Below the pieces are notes generated by a model. It did no database searches. It had not been told where the DNA came from and was given only the letters and a program-made list of their open reading frames with translations. From SPGG2 sp964194625 (GTDB taxonomy: Bacteria > Pseudomonadota > Gammaproteobacteria > Acidiferrobacterales > SPGG2): a DNA stretch of 41,646 nt. Location: contig CAXMNC010000313.1 in the NCBI GenBank assembly GCA_964194625.1, positions 1 through 41,646 of the forward strand, read 5' to 3'. This document shows positions 16,762 through 26,400 of this stretch, in pieces. Position numbers and translations under genes: made by a program. How positions within the stretch are numbered: position 1 is the first letter of the stretch; the number at the start of each line of letters is the position of its first letter.

Positions 16762-17232
16762 ATGACTGACATTCCAGTGTTGCGACGAATCCTCGATGAA
16801 AATCGAGTGATTGCTTGTGTGGGTCTATCGGCTAACTGGTATCGGCCCAGTTTCTTCGCCGCAAAATATCTCCAGGAACACGGGTATCGCGTTATTCCGG
16901 TTAACCCGCGGTACGAGGAAATTCTTGGCGAACGATGCTATGCAAGCCTGTCCGAAATAGCGGAGCCGATCGACGTTGTTCAGCTATTTCAACGAGCGGA
17001 TAAGGTACAACCGTTCGTCGATGATGCCATCAAGATGGGTGCTAAAGTTGTTTGGATGCAGCTCGGCATCGTAAATCAGCAAGCGGCAGAACAGGCGCGT
17101 GAGGCCGGACTGGAAGTTGTCATGAATCGTTGTATGAAGATCGAACACGGGCGTTTGTTTGGCGGCCTTAACTTCATTGGCGTCAATACCAAGGTCATCT
17201 CGTCAAAGAGAACCAAAGTTATTTCGAATTGA
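16762..17232 (+). CDS. CoA-binding domain protein (YccU-like)
   Basis: A 156-residue Rossmann-type protein of the CoA_binding_2 family. The first strand and loop are VIACVGLSANWYRPSF, followed by YRVIPVNPRYEEILGE, then VVQLFQRADKVQPFVD and VWMQLGIVNQQAAEQA. CMKIEHGRL near the C terminus is typical of the family. These small proteins bind CoA, and their physiological role is unclear. It lies 12 bp after the PaaK-like gene and 30 bp before the metY-like gene. CoA-binding proteins of this type are often found beside O-acetylhomoserine sulfhydrylases. Confidence 0.85.
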   Translation: MTDIPVLRRILDENRVIACVGLSANWYRPSFFAAKYLQEHGYRVIPVNPRYEEILGERCYASLSEIAEPIDVVQLFQRADKVQPFVDDAIKMGAKVVWMQLGIVNQQAAEQAREAGLEVVMNRCMKIEHGRLFGGLNFIGVNTKVISSKRTKVISN

Positions 17233-17262
17233 TAGCACTGTATCAGTAGGGAGTAAATAGCT

Positions 17263-18558
17263 ATGGCCGACAGAGAGTTCGGTATCGAAACATTGTGCCT
17301 GCATGCAGGACAGCTACCTGATCCTGCTACTGCTGCCCGCGCCGCGCCGATCTATCAATCCGCCGCTTATGTCTTTGATAGCGCCGATCACGCCGCCAGC
17401 CTATTCAATCTACAGACATTCGGTAACATCTATAGCCGTTTGACCAATCCCACCAACGCCGTATTTGAAGAGCGCATGGCGGCGCTGGAGGCCGGACGCG
17501 CGGCGGTTGCCGTTTCTTCTGGAATGGCGGCACAGATGACGGCAATCCTAACGCTCCTGGAGGCCGGCGATCACATAGTTTCCGCTAGCACATTATATGG
17601 TGGGACGGTGTCGCAGTTCGCGGTCACGTTCAAAAAGTTCGGAATCGAAACGACCTTCGTTGATCCTGACGAGCCGGAGAATTTCAGGCGAGCGATTACC
17701 CTAAAGACAAAATTGCTTTACGCGGAGACCATTGGCAATCCACTTAATAATATACTTGACCTCGAAGCAGTAGCGGCCATCGCTCATGAGCATGATATCC
17801 CACTGGTCGTGGACAACACGCTTGCCAGCCCGTACCTATGTCGACCCATCGAGCACGGCGCAGACATCGTTGTTCATTCGGCCACCAAGTTTATTTGTGG
17901 GCATGGTACGTCGATTGGCGGGGTGTTGATCGAGTCCGGCAAGTTCCCCTGGGACAACGGCAAGTTTCCGGGCATGATGGAGCCCTCTAAGGGTTATCAC
18001 GGGATTCGCTTCTACGAAACCTTCGGAGACTTCGGCTACACGATGAAGGCTCGCTGTGAAACGCTGCGGACGTTGGGGCCTACCCTGAGCCCATTTAACG
18101 CATTTTTGTTTCTCCAGGGCCTGGAAACGCTTCATGTGCGAATGGATAGACACTGCGCAAATGGGATGGGAGTTGCGCAGTTTCTACAAGCGCACCCGGC
18201 TGTGAGCTGGGTAAAGTTCGCTGGTTTACCGGATCACCCACAGCATGCATTGGCGGAAAAGTACTTGCCTAATGGTGCCGGCGCGGTCTTATCCTTTGGG
18301 GTCAAGGGGGGTCTCGAGGCGGGTGTGAAGTTCATAGAGGGCGCACAGTTTCTCAGCCATCTTGCAAATGTAGGCGACGCCAAAACGCTTATCATCCATC
18401 CGGCTTCAACCACGCATCGCCAACTGTCGGAGGAAGAACTGGCTGCCGCTGGTGTGACACCTGATATGGTTCGTATTTCGGTGGGGCTCGAGACCTTGGA
18501 CGATATTCTGTGGGACATCGATCAAGCTTTGGCGAAATCGCAAAAAAGTAGCAAGTAA
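17263..18558 (+). CDS. metY: O-acetylhomoserine sulfhydrylase (MetY-type)
   Basis: A 431-residue PLP-dependent Cys/Met metabolism enzyme. The PLP lysine is Lys209 in HSATKFICGHG. Other hallmarks are YSRLTNPTNAVFEERMAALE, SSGMAAQMTAIL, YAETIGNPLNNILDLE and LIIHPASTTHRQLSEEE. It should make homocysteine from O-acetylhomoserine and sulfide (direct sulfhydrylation). The length and the TTHRQL motif favour MetY over MetB/MetC. The final codons (SSK and stop) lie within the start of a heptamer array, suggesting that repeat DNA has replaced or extended the original 3' end. Confidence 0.92.
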   Translation: MADREFGIETLCLHAGQLPDPATAARAAPIYQSAAYVFDSADHAASLFNLQTFGNIYSRLTNPTNAVFEERMAALEAGRAAVAVSSGMAAQMTAILTLLEAGDHIVSASTLYGGTVSQFAVTFKKFGIETTFVDPDEPENFRRAITLKTKLLYAETIGNPLNNILDLEAVAAIAHEHDIPLVVDNTLASPYLCRPIEHGADIVVHSATKFICGHGTSIGGVLIESGKFPWDNGKFPGMMEPSKGYHGIRFYETFGDFGYTMKARCETLRTLGPTLSPFNAFLFLQGLETLHVRMDRHCANGMGVAQFLQAHPAVSWVKFAGLPDHPQHALAEKYLPNGAGAVLSFGVKGGLEAGVKFIEGAQFLSHLANVGDAKTLIIHPASTTHRQLSEEELAAAGVTPDMVRISVGLETLDDILWDIDQALAKSQKSSK

Positions 18559-18730
18559 CAAGTTGCAAGTGGCAATTAGTAAGTAACGCGCTGCAAGTTG
18601 CAGTAGTAAGTGACAAGCAAGAAGTACCAACTAGCAAGCTGTAAGTGGTAAGGACATTTATTGACTGCGTACTTTACGAACCGGGCCCCTGGATGTGTAG
18701 CCTTGCTACTTGCCACTTCACACTTGCTAC
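18548..18730. repeat. Paired heptamer-repeat element after metY
   Basis: The left array (18548-18651) has 15 head-to-tail degenerate heptamers, almost all in phase: GTAGCAA, GTAACAA, GTTGCAA, GTGGCAA, TTAGTAA and so on to GTGGTAA. One unit is six bases. The consensus is about GTNGCAA. The right array (18703-18730) has four units in inverted orientation, reading on the minus strand GTAGCAA, GTGTGAA, GTGGCAA and GTAGCAA. A 51-bp core separates them. The element spans 183 bp, starts inside the metY 3' end and stops 15 bp before the next gene's ATG. Its plan matches the element at 11878-12046 but its heptamer differs. Confidence 0.75.
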
Positions 18731-18745
18731 TCGCGGTTTAACGCT

Positions 18746-20389
18746 ATGAGACTCATTGGACCCGGCCAGCGAAACTTCGACGAGATTTGTGCTTCGTTTC
18801 GGTGGGAAATTCCTACCCACTTCAACATCGCCTATGAGGTCTGTGATAAACACAGGCAGCGGTCCAACGACATCGCGCTTTTTTACGAGAACGACCGAGG
18901 CGACACAAAGTCGTTTACGTTTGGGCAAATCAAGTCACTGTCCGATCGGTTTGCCAATGCGTTGCGTGCCCTCGGCGTCAGTCGTGGCGACCGCGTTGCC
19001 ATCATCTTGTCGCAACGGGTCGAGACCGGTATTGCCCACCTTGCGATATACAAGATCGGCGCCATAGCCTTACCACTTTCCATTCTGTTCGGGTGCGACG
19101 CGTTGGAGTATCGATTGCGCGATAGTGGCGCAAAGGTAGTGATAACGGGCACAAGTCATTCGGACATGTTGGCAGATATGAAGCAACAGTTGCCGGACCT
19201 TGATGTAATCATCGGTTGTGATGATGCTCAAGGGCGGATGGGGTTCTGGCCGTTACTCGAAAAGGCAAAAGATTCACTGCAAGCCGTTAACACCGGCGCC
19301 GATGACCCAGCTCTTTTGATCTATACGTCGGGGACCACCGGCCCGCCCAAGGGCGCGTTGGTTGCCCATCGCTCGTTACTGGGAAACCTGCCTGGCTTCG
19401 AATTGTCGCAGAACTTCTTTCCACGCGAGGACGATATGTTCTGGACGCCGGCCGATTGGGCCTGGACCGGTGGTCTTATGGATGGATTGTTGCCATCCTG
19501 GTATTACGGCAGACCTATTCTTGCTTATGAAGGTGGCAAGTTCGATGCTGAGCGAGTTTGCCATTTGCTTGAGAAGTATGAAGTCAAGAACGCCTTTATC
19601 CCACCGACCGCGCTGAAGATGATGCGACAGGTACCGGACATCGGCAGCCGCTTCAAACTCGCTTTCCGCAGCATCATGTCGGCCGGTGAGACACTGGGCG
19701 AAGAGGTTTTTCGTTGGGCCGAGGACGCATTGCGAGTGTCGGTTAACGAGATGTGGGGGCAGACCGAGTTCAACTATCTGGTCGGCAACTGCAGCGAGAT
19801 CATGCCGGTTAAGCCGGGCTCAATGGGTAAGCCCTACCCGGGGCATTCGATAGGTGTCATCGACGGGGAAGGCCAGCCAATGCCGATTGGCGAGCCTGGC
19901 GAACTTGCAGCTCGGATCGATGATCCGGTCATGTTCCTTAACTACTGGGGCAAGGAAGAAGCGACTCGCGAGAAATTCATTGGCGAGTGGTTTTGCACGG
20001 GTGATGTCGGGCACTGGGATGACGACGGATATCTTTGGTTTGTTGGTCGTAAAGATGATGTCATTTCTAGCGCAGGCTATCGTATCGGCCCTGGAGAGAT
20101 TGAGGATTGTCTATTGAAGCATGCCGCCGTCGCTCAGGCGGCGGTTATCGGCAGCCCCGATGAACTGCGCGGCAGCATTGTCAAAGCATTTATTGTGTTG
20201 GCTAAAGGCTATGAGCCAACGGATGAACTGAAAACGGATATCCAAGTGTCCGTACGTACTCGTCTAGCGACCTACGAATACCCCCGCGAGATCGAATTCA
20301 TTAAGGAAGTGCCGATGACTACCACCGGCAAGGTGCGCCGGATGGAGTTGCGTCAGCGAGACTTGGATGGCAAACGCGGTTGCGGTTAA
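18746..20389 (+). CDS. Acyl-CoA synthetase, ACSM/acetyl-CoA synthetase-like
   Basis: Encodes 547 residues from ATG 18746; the in-frame TTG at 18710 lies inside repeat DNA and is rejected. The ATP loop is IYTSGTTGPPKGAL. Other motifs are FWTPADWAWTGGLMDGLLPSWYYG, MSAGETLGEEVFRW, NEMWGQTEFNYLVGNC, WFCTGDVGHWDDDGYLWFVGRKDDVI, and the C-terminal lysine motif TTTGKVRRMELR. The ADWAW element and SAGYRIGPGEIE loop resemble acetyl-CoA synthetases and medium-chain ACSM enzymes. Substrate is probably a short or medium acid. It is converse to hinT, whose stop lies 8 bp beyond. Confidence 0.9.
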   Translation: MRLIGPGQRNFDEICASFRWEIPTHFNIAYEVCDKHRQRSNDIALFYENDRGDTKSFTFGQIKSLSDRFANALRALGVSRGDRVAIILSQRVETGIAHLAIYKIGAIALPLSILFGCDALEYRLRDSGAKVVITGTSHSDMLADMKQQLPDLDVIIGCDDAQGRMGFWPLLEKAKDSLQAVNTGADDPALLIYTSGTTGPPKGALVAHRSLLGNLPGFELSQNFFPREDDMFWTPADWAWTGGLMDGLLPSWYYGRPILAYEGGKFDAERVCHLLEKYEVKNAFIPPTALKMMRQVPDIGSRFKLAFRSIMSAGETLGEEVFRWAEDALRVSVNEMWGQTEFNYLVGNCSEIMPVKPGSMGKPYPGHSIGVIDGEGQPMPIGEPGELAARIDDPVMFLNYWGKEEATREKFIGEWFCTGDVGHWDDDGYLWFVGRKDDVISSAGYRIGPGEIEDCLLKHAAVAQAAVIGSPDELRGSIVKAFIVLAKGYEPTDELKTDIQVSVRTRLATYEYPREIEFIKEVPMTTTGKVRRMELRQRDLDGKRGCG

Positions 20390-20397
20390 TCTAGAAG

Positions 20398-20751
20398 CTA
20401 ATTCGTCTTCAGCATTCGGCCCAGACGACGTCCACCGAGTAGGTGCATATGTAAGTGATACACTTCTTGGCCACCGTCGTGCCCACAATTAACAATGAGT
20501 CGATAACCTTGGTCGGCGATCCCTTGCTCCTTCGCGAGCTTTGCGGCGACGACAAACATGTAGCCGAGGTCTGCTTCATCGGCGGGCGTGACATCGTTCA
20601 CAGTTGGAATGATCTTGTTCGGGACAATGAGTATGTGCGTTGGGGCCTGTGCACTGATGTCGGCGAAGGCGGTGACACGTTCGTCTTGAAATAGGATGGT
20701 CGCTGGGATTTCGTGGCGAATAATTTTACTGAATATCGTTTCTTCTGGCAT
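20398..20751 (-). CDS. hinT: HinT-like purine nucleoside phosphoramidase
   Basis: A 117-residue histidine-triad protein of the HinT/PKCI branch. It starts MPEETIFSKIIRHEIPATIL, has FADISAQAPTHILIVPNK in the middle, and the triad YHLHMHLLGGR near the C terminus. HinT hydrolyses adenosine 5'-phosphoramidates, including aminoacyl-adenylates. The length is normal. It is convergent with the acyl-CoA synthetase at 18746-20389 and divergent from the thioesterase at 20881. A relation to acyl-adenylate by-products of the neighbouring ligases is possible but only inferred. Confidence 0.92.
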   Translation of the reverse strand: MPEETIFSKIIRHEIPATILFQDERVTAFADISAQAPTHILIVPNKIIPTVNDVTPADEADLGYMFVVAAKLAKEQGIADQGYRLIVNCGHDGGQEVYHLHMHLLGGRRLGRMLKTN

Positions 20752-20880
20752 GAATACACGTCCTCCTTTATGATATTTTCGCAGCCTTCAAGATGTGCTC
20801 AGAAACGTAGTATACCGTGATCAGATTGTACTGAGAATTGTTCATCTATGGATCTACATCGTTGCTGAGAAATCGTACGC

Positions 20881-21345
20881 ATGTCTAACGACGCACCGAC
20901 AGCCAATGAAGCCAGGGGTTGTTTTCGGCATTTCCTGGCGATACCGACACGTTGGAAAGACAACGATATATATGGCCATGTCAATAACGTTGTTTACTAT
21001 TCCTATTTCGATACGGCGATAATGCATTACTTGATGGTCGAGGCACAGATCGACGTCCTCACAGGGGCGGTGCTGCCATTTACGGTTGAGAGTAAGTGCC
21101 GATATTATCAGTCGTTGTCTTTTCCAGAAGTCGTTGACGCTGGCCTACGAGTTGCACGACTAGGTAATTCAAGTGTGCGCTATGAAATCGGTTTGTTCAG
21201 GCAGCACCAAGATCAACCAGCGGCGGCGGGTTACTTTGTAGACGTATTTGTAGACCGACAGACTCAAAAACCGGTGTCCATGCCGCAGCATGTCCGATCG
21301 GCGCTGGAGAGATTAGTGCCTCAGAAAGATGAGGCAGTTCCGTGA
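20881..21345 (+). CDS. Acyl-CoA thioesterase, hot-dog fold
   Basis: A 154-residue 4-hydroxybenzoyl-CoA-thioesterase-type protein. PTRWKDNDIYGHVNNVVYYSYFDTA is the signature, with the catalytic acid in the W-x-D-x-D-x-x-G-H-V-N-N block. ESKCRYYQSLSFPE and PQHVRSALERL follow. It should hydrolyse a short or aromatic acyl-CoA. Its last codon overlaps the GTG start of the next gene by 4 bases (GTGA), so it is translationally coupled to the ABC ATPase, although a functional link is not obvious. The 129-bp gap to hinT should hold divergent promoters. Confidence 0.87.
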   Translation: MSNDAPTANEARGCFRHFLAIPTRWKDNDIYGHVNNVVYYSYFDTAIMHYLMVEAQIDVLTGAVLPFTVESKCRYYQSLSFPEVVDAGLRVARLGNSSVRYEIGLFRQHQDQPAAAGYFVDVFVDRQTQKPVSMPQHVRSALERLVPQKDEAVP

Positions 21346-21938
21346 GTCGTTTGCGTGTAGTCAAACTGTCAAACAAGTTCTTGAAACCGATAAGCCTGAG
21401 CGTGCCTTCGGGCAAGTGTCTTTGTCTTTCAGGGCCATCAGGTGTCGGCAAGACTTTGCTGTTACGGGCCATTGCCGATCTGGACCTGTTTGATGGCCGA
21501 GTTTTTCTCGGAAATCTCGAGCATATGAGCGTCGATGGTCCGACATGGCGTCGCAACGTGGGGTTGCTGCCGGCAGAGAGCCATTGGTGGTTTGAGCGGG
21601 TTGGTGCACATTTCGCTGAAGCTCAAATTGTCGGACTCGAGCAATTGGATTTCGGCGCCAAGGTCCTTGATCGCAGAATTGTCGGCCTTTCGACTGGCGA
21701 ACGACAACGCCTGGCCTTGCTGCGGTTACTTAATCAGCGCCCTAAGGCACTGCTGTTGGATGAACCGACCGCAAGCCTTGACCCCAAGAATGTGCGTCGC
21801 GTCGAGAAACTAATTGCCATGTATCGATCCAAGCACAAGATCCCAGTGTTGTGGGTTAGTCATGATCCACGACAGATCAAACGTGTCGGCGATCAACATC
21901 TCCGCATGACATCTAGCGATCCAAATAGCATGAAATGA
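21342..21938 (+). CDS. fetA: ABC ATPase, FetA-like (YbbL)
   Basis: A 198-residue compact ATPase. Walker A is GPSGVGKT (31-38), the signature is LSTGERQRLAL, Walker B is ALLLDEPTASLDP and the H-loop is VSHDP. The short length and the adjacent UPF0014 permease identify the FetA/FetB pair, implicated in iron export or iron homeostasis under oxidative stress in E. coli. It starts at GTG overlapping the thioesterase stop, and its stop overlaps the permease ATG by four bases, so the three are translationally coupled. Transport direction and substrate here are inferred. Confidence 0.82.
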   Translation: MSRLRVVKLSNKFLKPISLSVPSGKCLCLSGPSGVGKTLLLRAIADLDLFDGRVFLGNLEHMSVDGPTWRRNVGLLPAESHWWFERVGAHFAEAQIVGLEQLDFGAKVLDRRIVGLSTGERQRLALLRLLNQRPKALLLDEPTASLDPKNVRRVEKLIAMYRSKHKIPVLWVSHDPRQIKRVGDQHLRMTSSDPNSMK

Positions 21939-22735
21939 AGATAGTTTCGTTGACTCCTATCGATTTGGCGTTGGCAGCCGGACTAGTATTGGCGCTGGCG
22001 GCGTTGTCTTTGCCGATGGGTCTAGCCATTGGTAAACAGCTGGTGATCGCCGGTGCGCGCACAGTGGTGCAGTTGTTGTTAGTCGGTTTGGTTCTTAACG
22101 CTTTGTTTGATAACGTAAATCTGGGTTGGATCACCCTTATTGCAATGGCCATGTTGCTGGTGGCGGGTTGGGAGGTGGTGGCCCGGCAGCGATACCGGTT
22201 GATAGGCTGGTGGGGATTCGGGGTCGGCAGTTTCTCTATGTTTGTATCGACCTTCGCCATTACTATCTTGGTGTTGCTGGTCGTTATCGATACTGAGCCC
22301 TGGTATGCGCCGCGATACGCCATTCCGCTATTAGGCATGATGCTTGGTAATACGATGACCGGAATTGCGTTAGCGCTGGACCGATTGACACAAAGCACTC
22401 GTCAGCAACGTGGGTTGATTGAGAACCGATTGATGTTGGGCCACACCTGGAAGCAGGTCATCGAGGATATACGTAATGACAGTATACGCAGTGGCATGAT
22501 TCCGACCATTAACGCGATGGCGGTAGCAGGTATAGTAAGTCTCCCTGGCATGATGACCGGCCAGATCCTAGCCGGTACGCCACCATTAGAAGCCGTAAAA
22601 TATCAAATCCTTATTATGTTCATGCTCGCTGGTAGTACGGGGTTCGGTACTGTCGCAGCCGTTTCTGTGGCGGTACGGCGTCTCTTTGATGAGCGTGGGC
22701 GTCTGCGTCTAGAACGCATCAGGGAAACAAGTTGA
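21935..22735 (+). CDS. fetB: ABC permease, FetB-like (UPF0014/YbbM)
   Basis: A 266-residue membrane protein with about seven hydrophobic segments. The UPF0014 hallmarks are GARTVVQLLLVGLVLNALF, PLLGMMLGNTMTGIALALDRL, RLMLGHTWKQVIEDIRNDSIRSG and the strongly conserved NAMAVAGIVSLPGMMTGQIL block. It partners the upstream FetA-like ATPase, with which it overlaps. FetAB in E. coli is proposed to export iron. Confidence 0.9.
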   Translation: MKIVSLTPIDLALAAGLVLALAALSLPMGLAIGKQLVIAGARTVVQLLLVGLVLNALFDNVNLGWITLIAMAMLLVAGWEVVARQRYRLIGWWGFGVGSFSMFVSTFAITILVLLVVIDTEPWYAPRYAIPLLGMMLGNTMTGIALALDRLTQSTRQQRGLIENRLMLGHTWKQVIEDIRNDSIRSGMIPTINAMAVAGIVSLPGMMTGQILAGTPPLEAVKYQILIMFMLAGSTGFGTVAAVSVAVRRLFDERGRLRLERIRETS

Positions 22736-22771
22736 TTGTTTGGGTGCCGTAATCGTTAATTTTCACTACCC

Positions 22772-23446
22772 ATGATTGCAGAGGATCCGTACACAAAAGA
22801 AAGGGCACGCATGGTCCAAGAGATCGAGGCTGAGGTTGAGCATACCAGCCGTCTCACTGGAAAGGGCTCGTTCGACGCGCGTGTCATGGTCGTCATGAAT
22901 AAGGTTGCACGTCACAAGTTCGTGCCATCAGATAAAGAACCGTTTGCCTACCTCAATGAACCTCTCAATATCGGTTTTGGCCAAACGATATCTCAACCTT
23001 ACATTGTCGGATTAATGACCGACCTTTTGGCGCTGCGTAATGACGACATTGTTTTGGAAGTCGGCACAGGTTGTGGTTATCAGACAGCAATATTGAGTGA
23101 ACTCGCGAAGCAGGTATATACCGTCGAAGTGATCAGGGGCCTCAGCGAACAGGCCCAAGAGCGCTTGAGTGCGATGGGTGGGACAAACATCGAATTTCGT
23201 GTCGCTGATGGCTATCATGGTTGGAGTCAGCACGCGCCGTTCGATGCCATTATGGTTACAGCAGCGGCCGAGACCATACCAAAGTCACTTGTTGACCAAC
23301 TTAAACCTGGTGGCCGCATGGCGATTCCCGTGGGTACTTCGTACTCCGGTCAGACCTTAATGCTCGTGCAGAAGGACAAGGCGGGATCGATCACTCAAAA
23401 ACGCATTCTTCCGGTGGCGTTTGTACCACTTACCGGTAGACACTAG
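22772..23446 (+). CDS. pcm: Protein-L-isoaspartate O-methyltransferase
   Basis: A 224-residue SAM-dependent repair enzyme that methylates isoaspartyl residues in aged proteins. GFGQTISQPYIVGLMTDLL (68-86) is the substrate motif and LEVGTGCGYQTAILSEL (95-111) is SAM motif I. VADGYHGW and FDAIMVTAAAETIP follow, then LKPGGRMAIPVG. All usual motifs are present and the length is normal. It lies 36 bp after fetB and 41 bp before the oxoprolinase gene. Confidence 0.93.
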   Translation: MIAEDPYTKERARMVQEIEAEVEHTSRLTGKGSFDARVMVVMNKVARHKFVPSDKEPFAYLNEPLNIGFGQTISQPYIVGLMTDLLALRNDDIVLEVGTGCGYQTAILSELAKQVYTVEVIRGLSEQAQERLSAMGGTNIEFRVADGYHGWSQHAPFDAIMVTAAAETIPKSLVDQLKPGGRMAIPVGTSYSGQTLMLVQKDKAGSITQKRILPVAFVPLTGRH

Positions 23447-23487
23447 TACCTTGTTAAACACCTATTGCTCTTTTCTTGTGTGTCGCT

Positions 23488-26400
23488 ATGTCTAAGAGGA
23501 CTTGGCAGTTCTGGATAGACCGCGGCGGCACATTTACGGACGTGGTCGCGCGCTCACCCGATAGCAAGCTAGTAACACACAAATTGTTGTCTGAAAACCC
23601 AGAACATTACTCCGACGCTGCCTTACAAGGCATTCGCGATGTGCTCGGCCTTACTTCTGATGCACCCATACCGGTCGATCTCATCGATTCGGTCAAGATG
23701 GGTACGACTGTGGCGACCAATGCGTTGTTGGAACGCAAAGGCGAACGTACATTACTAGTAGTAACATGTGGTTTTGGCGACATCCTGCGGATCGGATATC
23801 AGAATCGGCCGCGGATCTTTGCACGCCACATCGTTTTGCCCGAGCTGCTCTATGAGCGCGTGATAGAAATAGATGGCCGTTATCGTGCCGACGGTGAGGA
23901 GCTGGTGCCGCTAGATACTGGTGCTGCTCGATCTGAATTGCAAGCGGCTTTTGACGATGGCATACGATCGGTCGCGATCGTATTCATGCACAGCTATCGC
24001 TGTCCACAACATGAAAAGCAGGTGGCCGAGCTGGCACGGTCGATCGGCTTTACTCAGGTGTCGACTTCCTACGAGGTGAGTCCGCTAATGAAGTTAGTAG
24101 GTCGCGGCGATACGACGGTTGTCGATGCCTATCTGTCACCAATACTCCGACGTTACATAGACACCGTGGCCGCACAGCTCAGTGGTACACGCTTGCTGTT
24201 CATGCAGTCGAACGGCGGCCTGGTGGATAGTCGTTTTTTCCAAGGTAAGAACAGTATTTTGTCTGGCCCCGCCGCTGGCGTGGTGGGCGCAGCGCGTACC
24301 AGCGTCGCTGCGGGGTTCGAAAAGATTATCGGATTTGATATGGGCGGTACCTCTACGGACGTATCGCATTATGACGGGGAATTCGAGCGCACATTTGAGA
24401 GCGAAGTAGCCGGTGTCCGCATGCGTGCGCCGATGATGTACATCCATACGGTTGCGGCTGGCGGTGGCTCGATTATACGTTTCGATGGCAATCGCTTTCG
24501 CGTCGGGCCCGAATCAGCGGGTGCTGACCCGGGGCCGGCTTGTTACCGTCGCGGCGGACCGCTTACGGTTACCGACTGCAACGCAATGGTGGGAAAGATC
24601 ATACCTAGTTACTTCCCTAAAGTTTTCGGCCCTGGCGGCAAGCTGCCCTTGGATGTGGATGTCGTGCGTGCCAAGTTTAGTACGCTCGCCGCAGATATAG
24701 AGGCTGCTACCGGAAATGTGCGCACACCCGAACAAGTTGCGCACGGATTTCTTGAGATTGCGGTGGAGAACATGGCCAACGCGATCCGTAAGATTTCGGT
24801 GCAGCGCGGTTATGACGTGTCTGAATATGCGCTTTGTTGCTTCGGTGGCGCTGGACCTCAGCATGCGTGCTTGGTCGCGGATGCGCTCGATATATCGAAA
24901 GTTTTTATACATCCCTATGCGGGGGTGCTGTCAGCATATGGTATGGGCCTGGCTGACAGGCGAGTCATGCGTGAGCAAGCGGTTGAGGCGAAGTTGGCCA
25001 ATAACCTTGTACCACGGCTCGATCAAATATTTGCGGGCCTTGAATCGGACGGCCGGGTAGAGATGGAATACCAGGGACTCGCCGATCACGAAATCTCAAG
25101 CGTGCGCAAAGTCCATGTGCGTTATGACGGTACGGATACAGCATTAATCGTTGACTACGGCACGCCAGTCGATATCAGTAAGCGTTTCGAGCACGCTCAC
25201 CGGCGACGTTTCGGATTCATAGATCCCGACAAAGCGCTGGTGGTTGAAGCCGCCTCGGTCGAAGTAATCGGGGTGGGTGACGTCCGCGACGATCTGGTTG
25301 CGCTATCACCAAGTGACGATGCGTCCAGTTACTCTGGCAAGTGCGTCGACCAGGTCGACATGTATACTGCCAACGCCACTCACGATGGCGAGACTCAGTG
25401 TAAAGCATCGATTTTTACGCGCGATCAGTTAGCGCCTGGCAACTACGTTGTGGGGCCAGCAATCATCGTCGAAGCGAACAGTACCATCGTTGTAGAACCT
25501 GGCTGGAGTGCGGAGCTCACGGCGCGCAATGACATAGTTCTAAGTCGAGTCACTCCATTAGCACGTAGTACCGCTGTCGGTACTCGGGTCGATCCAGTGC
25601 GACTCGAGATATTTAACAATCTGTTTATGTCCATTGCAGAGCAGATGGGCACAATCCTGCAGAACACCAGCCATTCAGTAAACATGAAGGAGCGCCTGGA
25701 CTTCTCCTGCGCAATCTTCGATGCTGATGGCGGACTGGTAGCAAACGCGCCCCATATCCCAGTTCACCTAGGGTCAATGGGTGAGAGCGTGCAGAGTGTC
25801 ATTAGCCAGTGCCGGGCAACCATGAAACTCGGCGACGTCTATGCTCTCAATGCCCCTTACAACGGTGGTACCCACCTACCCGATGTTACTGTTATCACAC
25901 CTGTATTCGACGAAGCCGGCGAGAACATTTTGCTGTACGTGGGTGCACGTGGACACCATGCTGATATAGGTGGAATCACCCCGGGGTCGATGCCACCAAA
26001 CAGCGTTAATATCGAGGAAGAGGGCGTACTCATAGACAACTTCATGCTGGTAGACGGCGGTCGGCTGCGCGAAGCTGAGTTAAGAAGACTTCTCACTTCG
26101 GGGCGTTATCCAGCACGCAATCCCGATCAGAACATTGCCGATCTTAAGGCCCAGATCGCGGCTAATGAGGCCGGGGTGCAGGGCTTGCACAAGATGATCG
26201 ACCATTTTGGCCTCGACACTGTGCACGCGTTTATGGGTCACGTACAAGACAATGCCGAAGAATCAGTGCGCCGTGTTCTTGATGTTCTGAAGGACGGGGA
26301 TTTTGCCTATCAGCTAGATGACGGCAGTGTCGTGCGCGTGGCCATCAGCATTGACCGATCTGCCCGTCGGGCATGCATTGATTTCACCGGGACTTCGGAT

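Noticed and set aside
18660..18690. Sigma-70 promoter in the core of the second heptamer element (TTGACT at 18660)
   Set aside because: No acceptable -10 element is found 16-18 bp downstream; the sequence there is GC-rich.
18548..18730. CRISPR array
   Set aside because: Units are 7 bp with no spacers and appear inverted at the other end, unlike CRISPR repeats.
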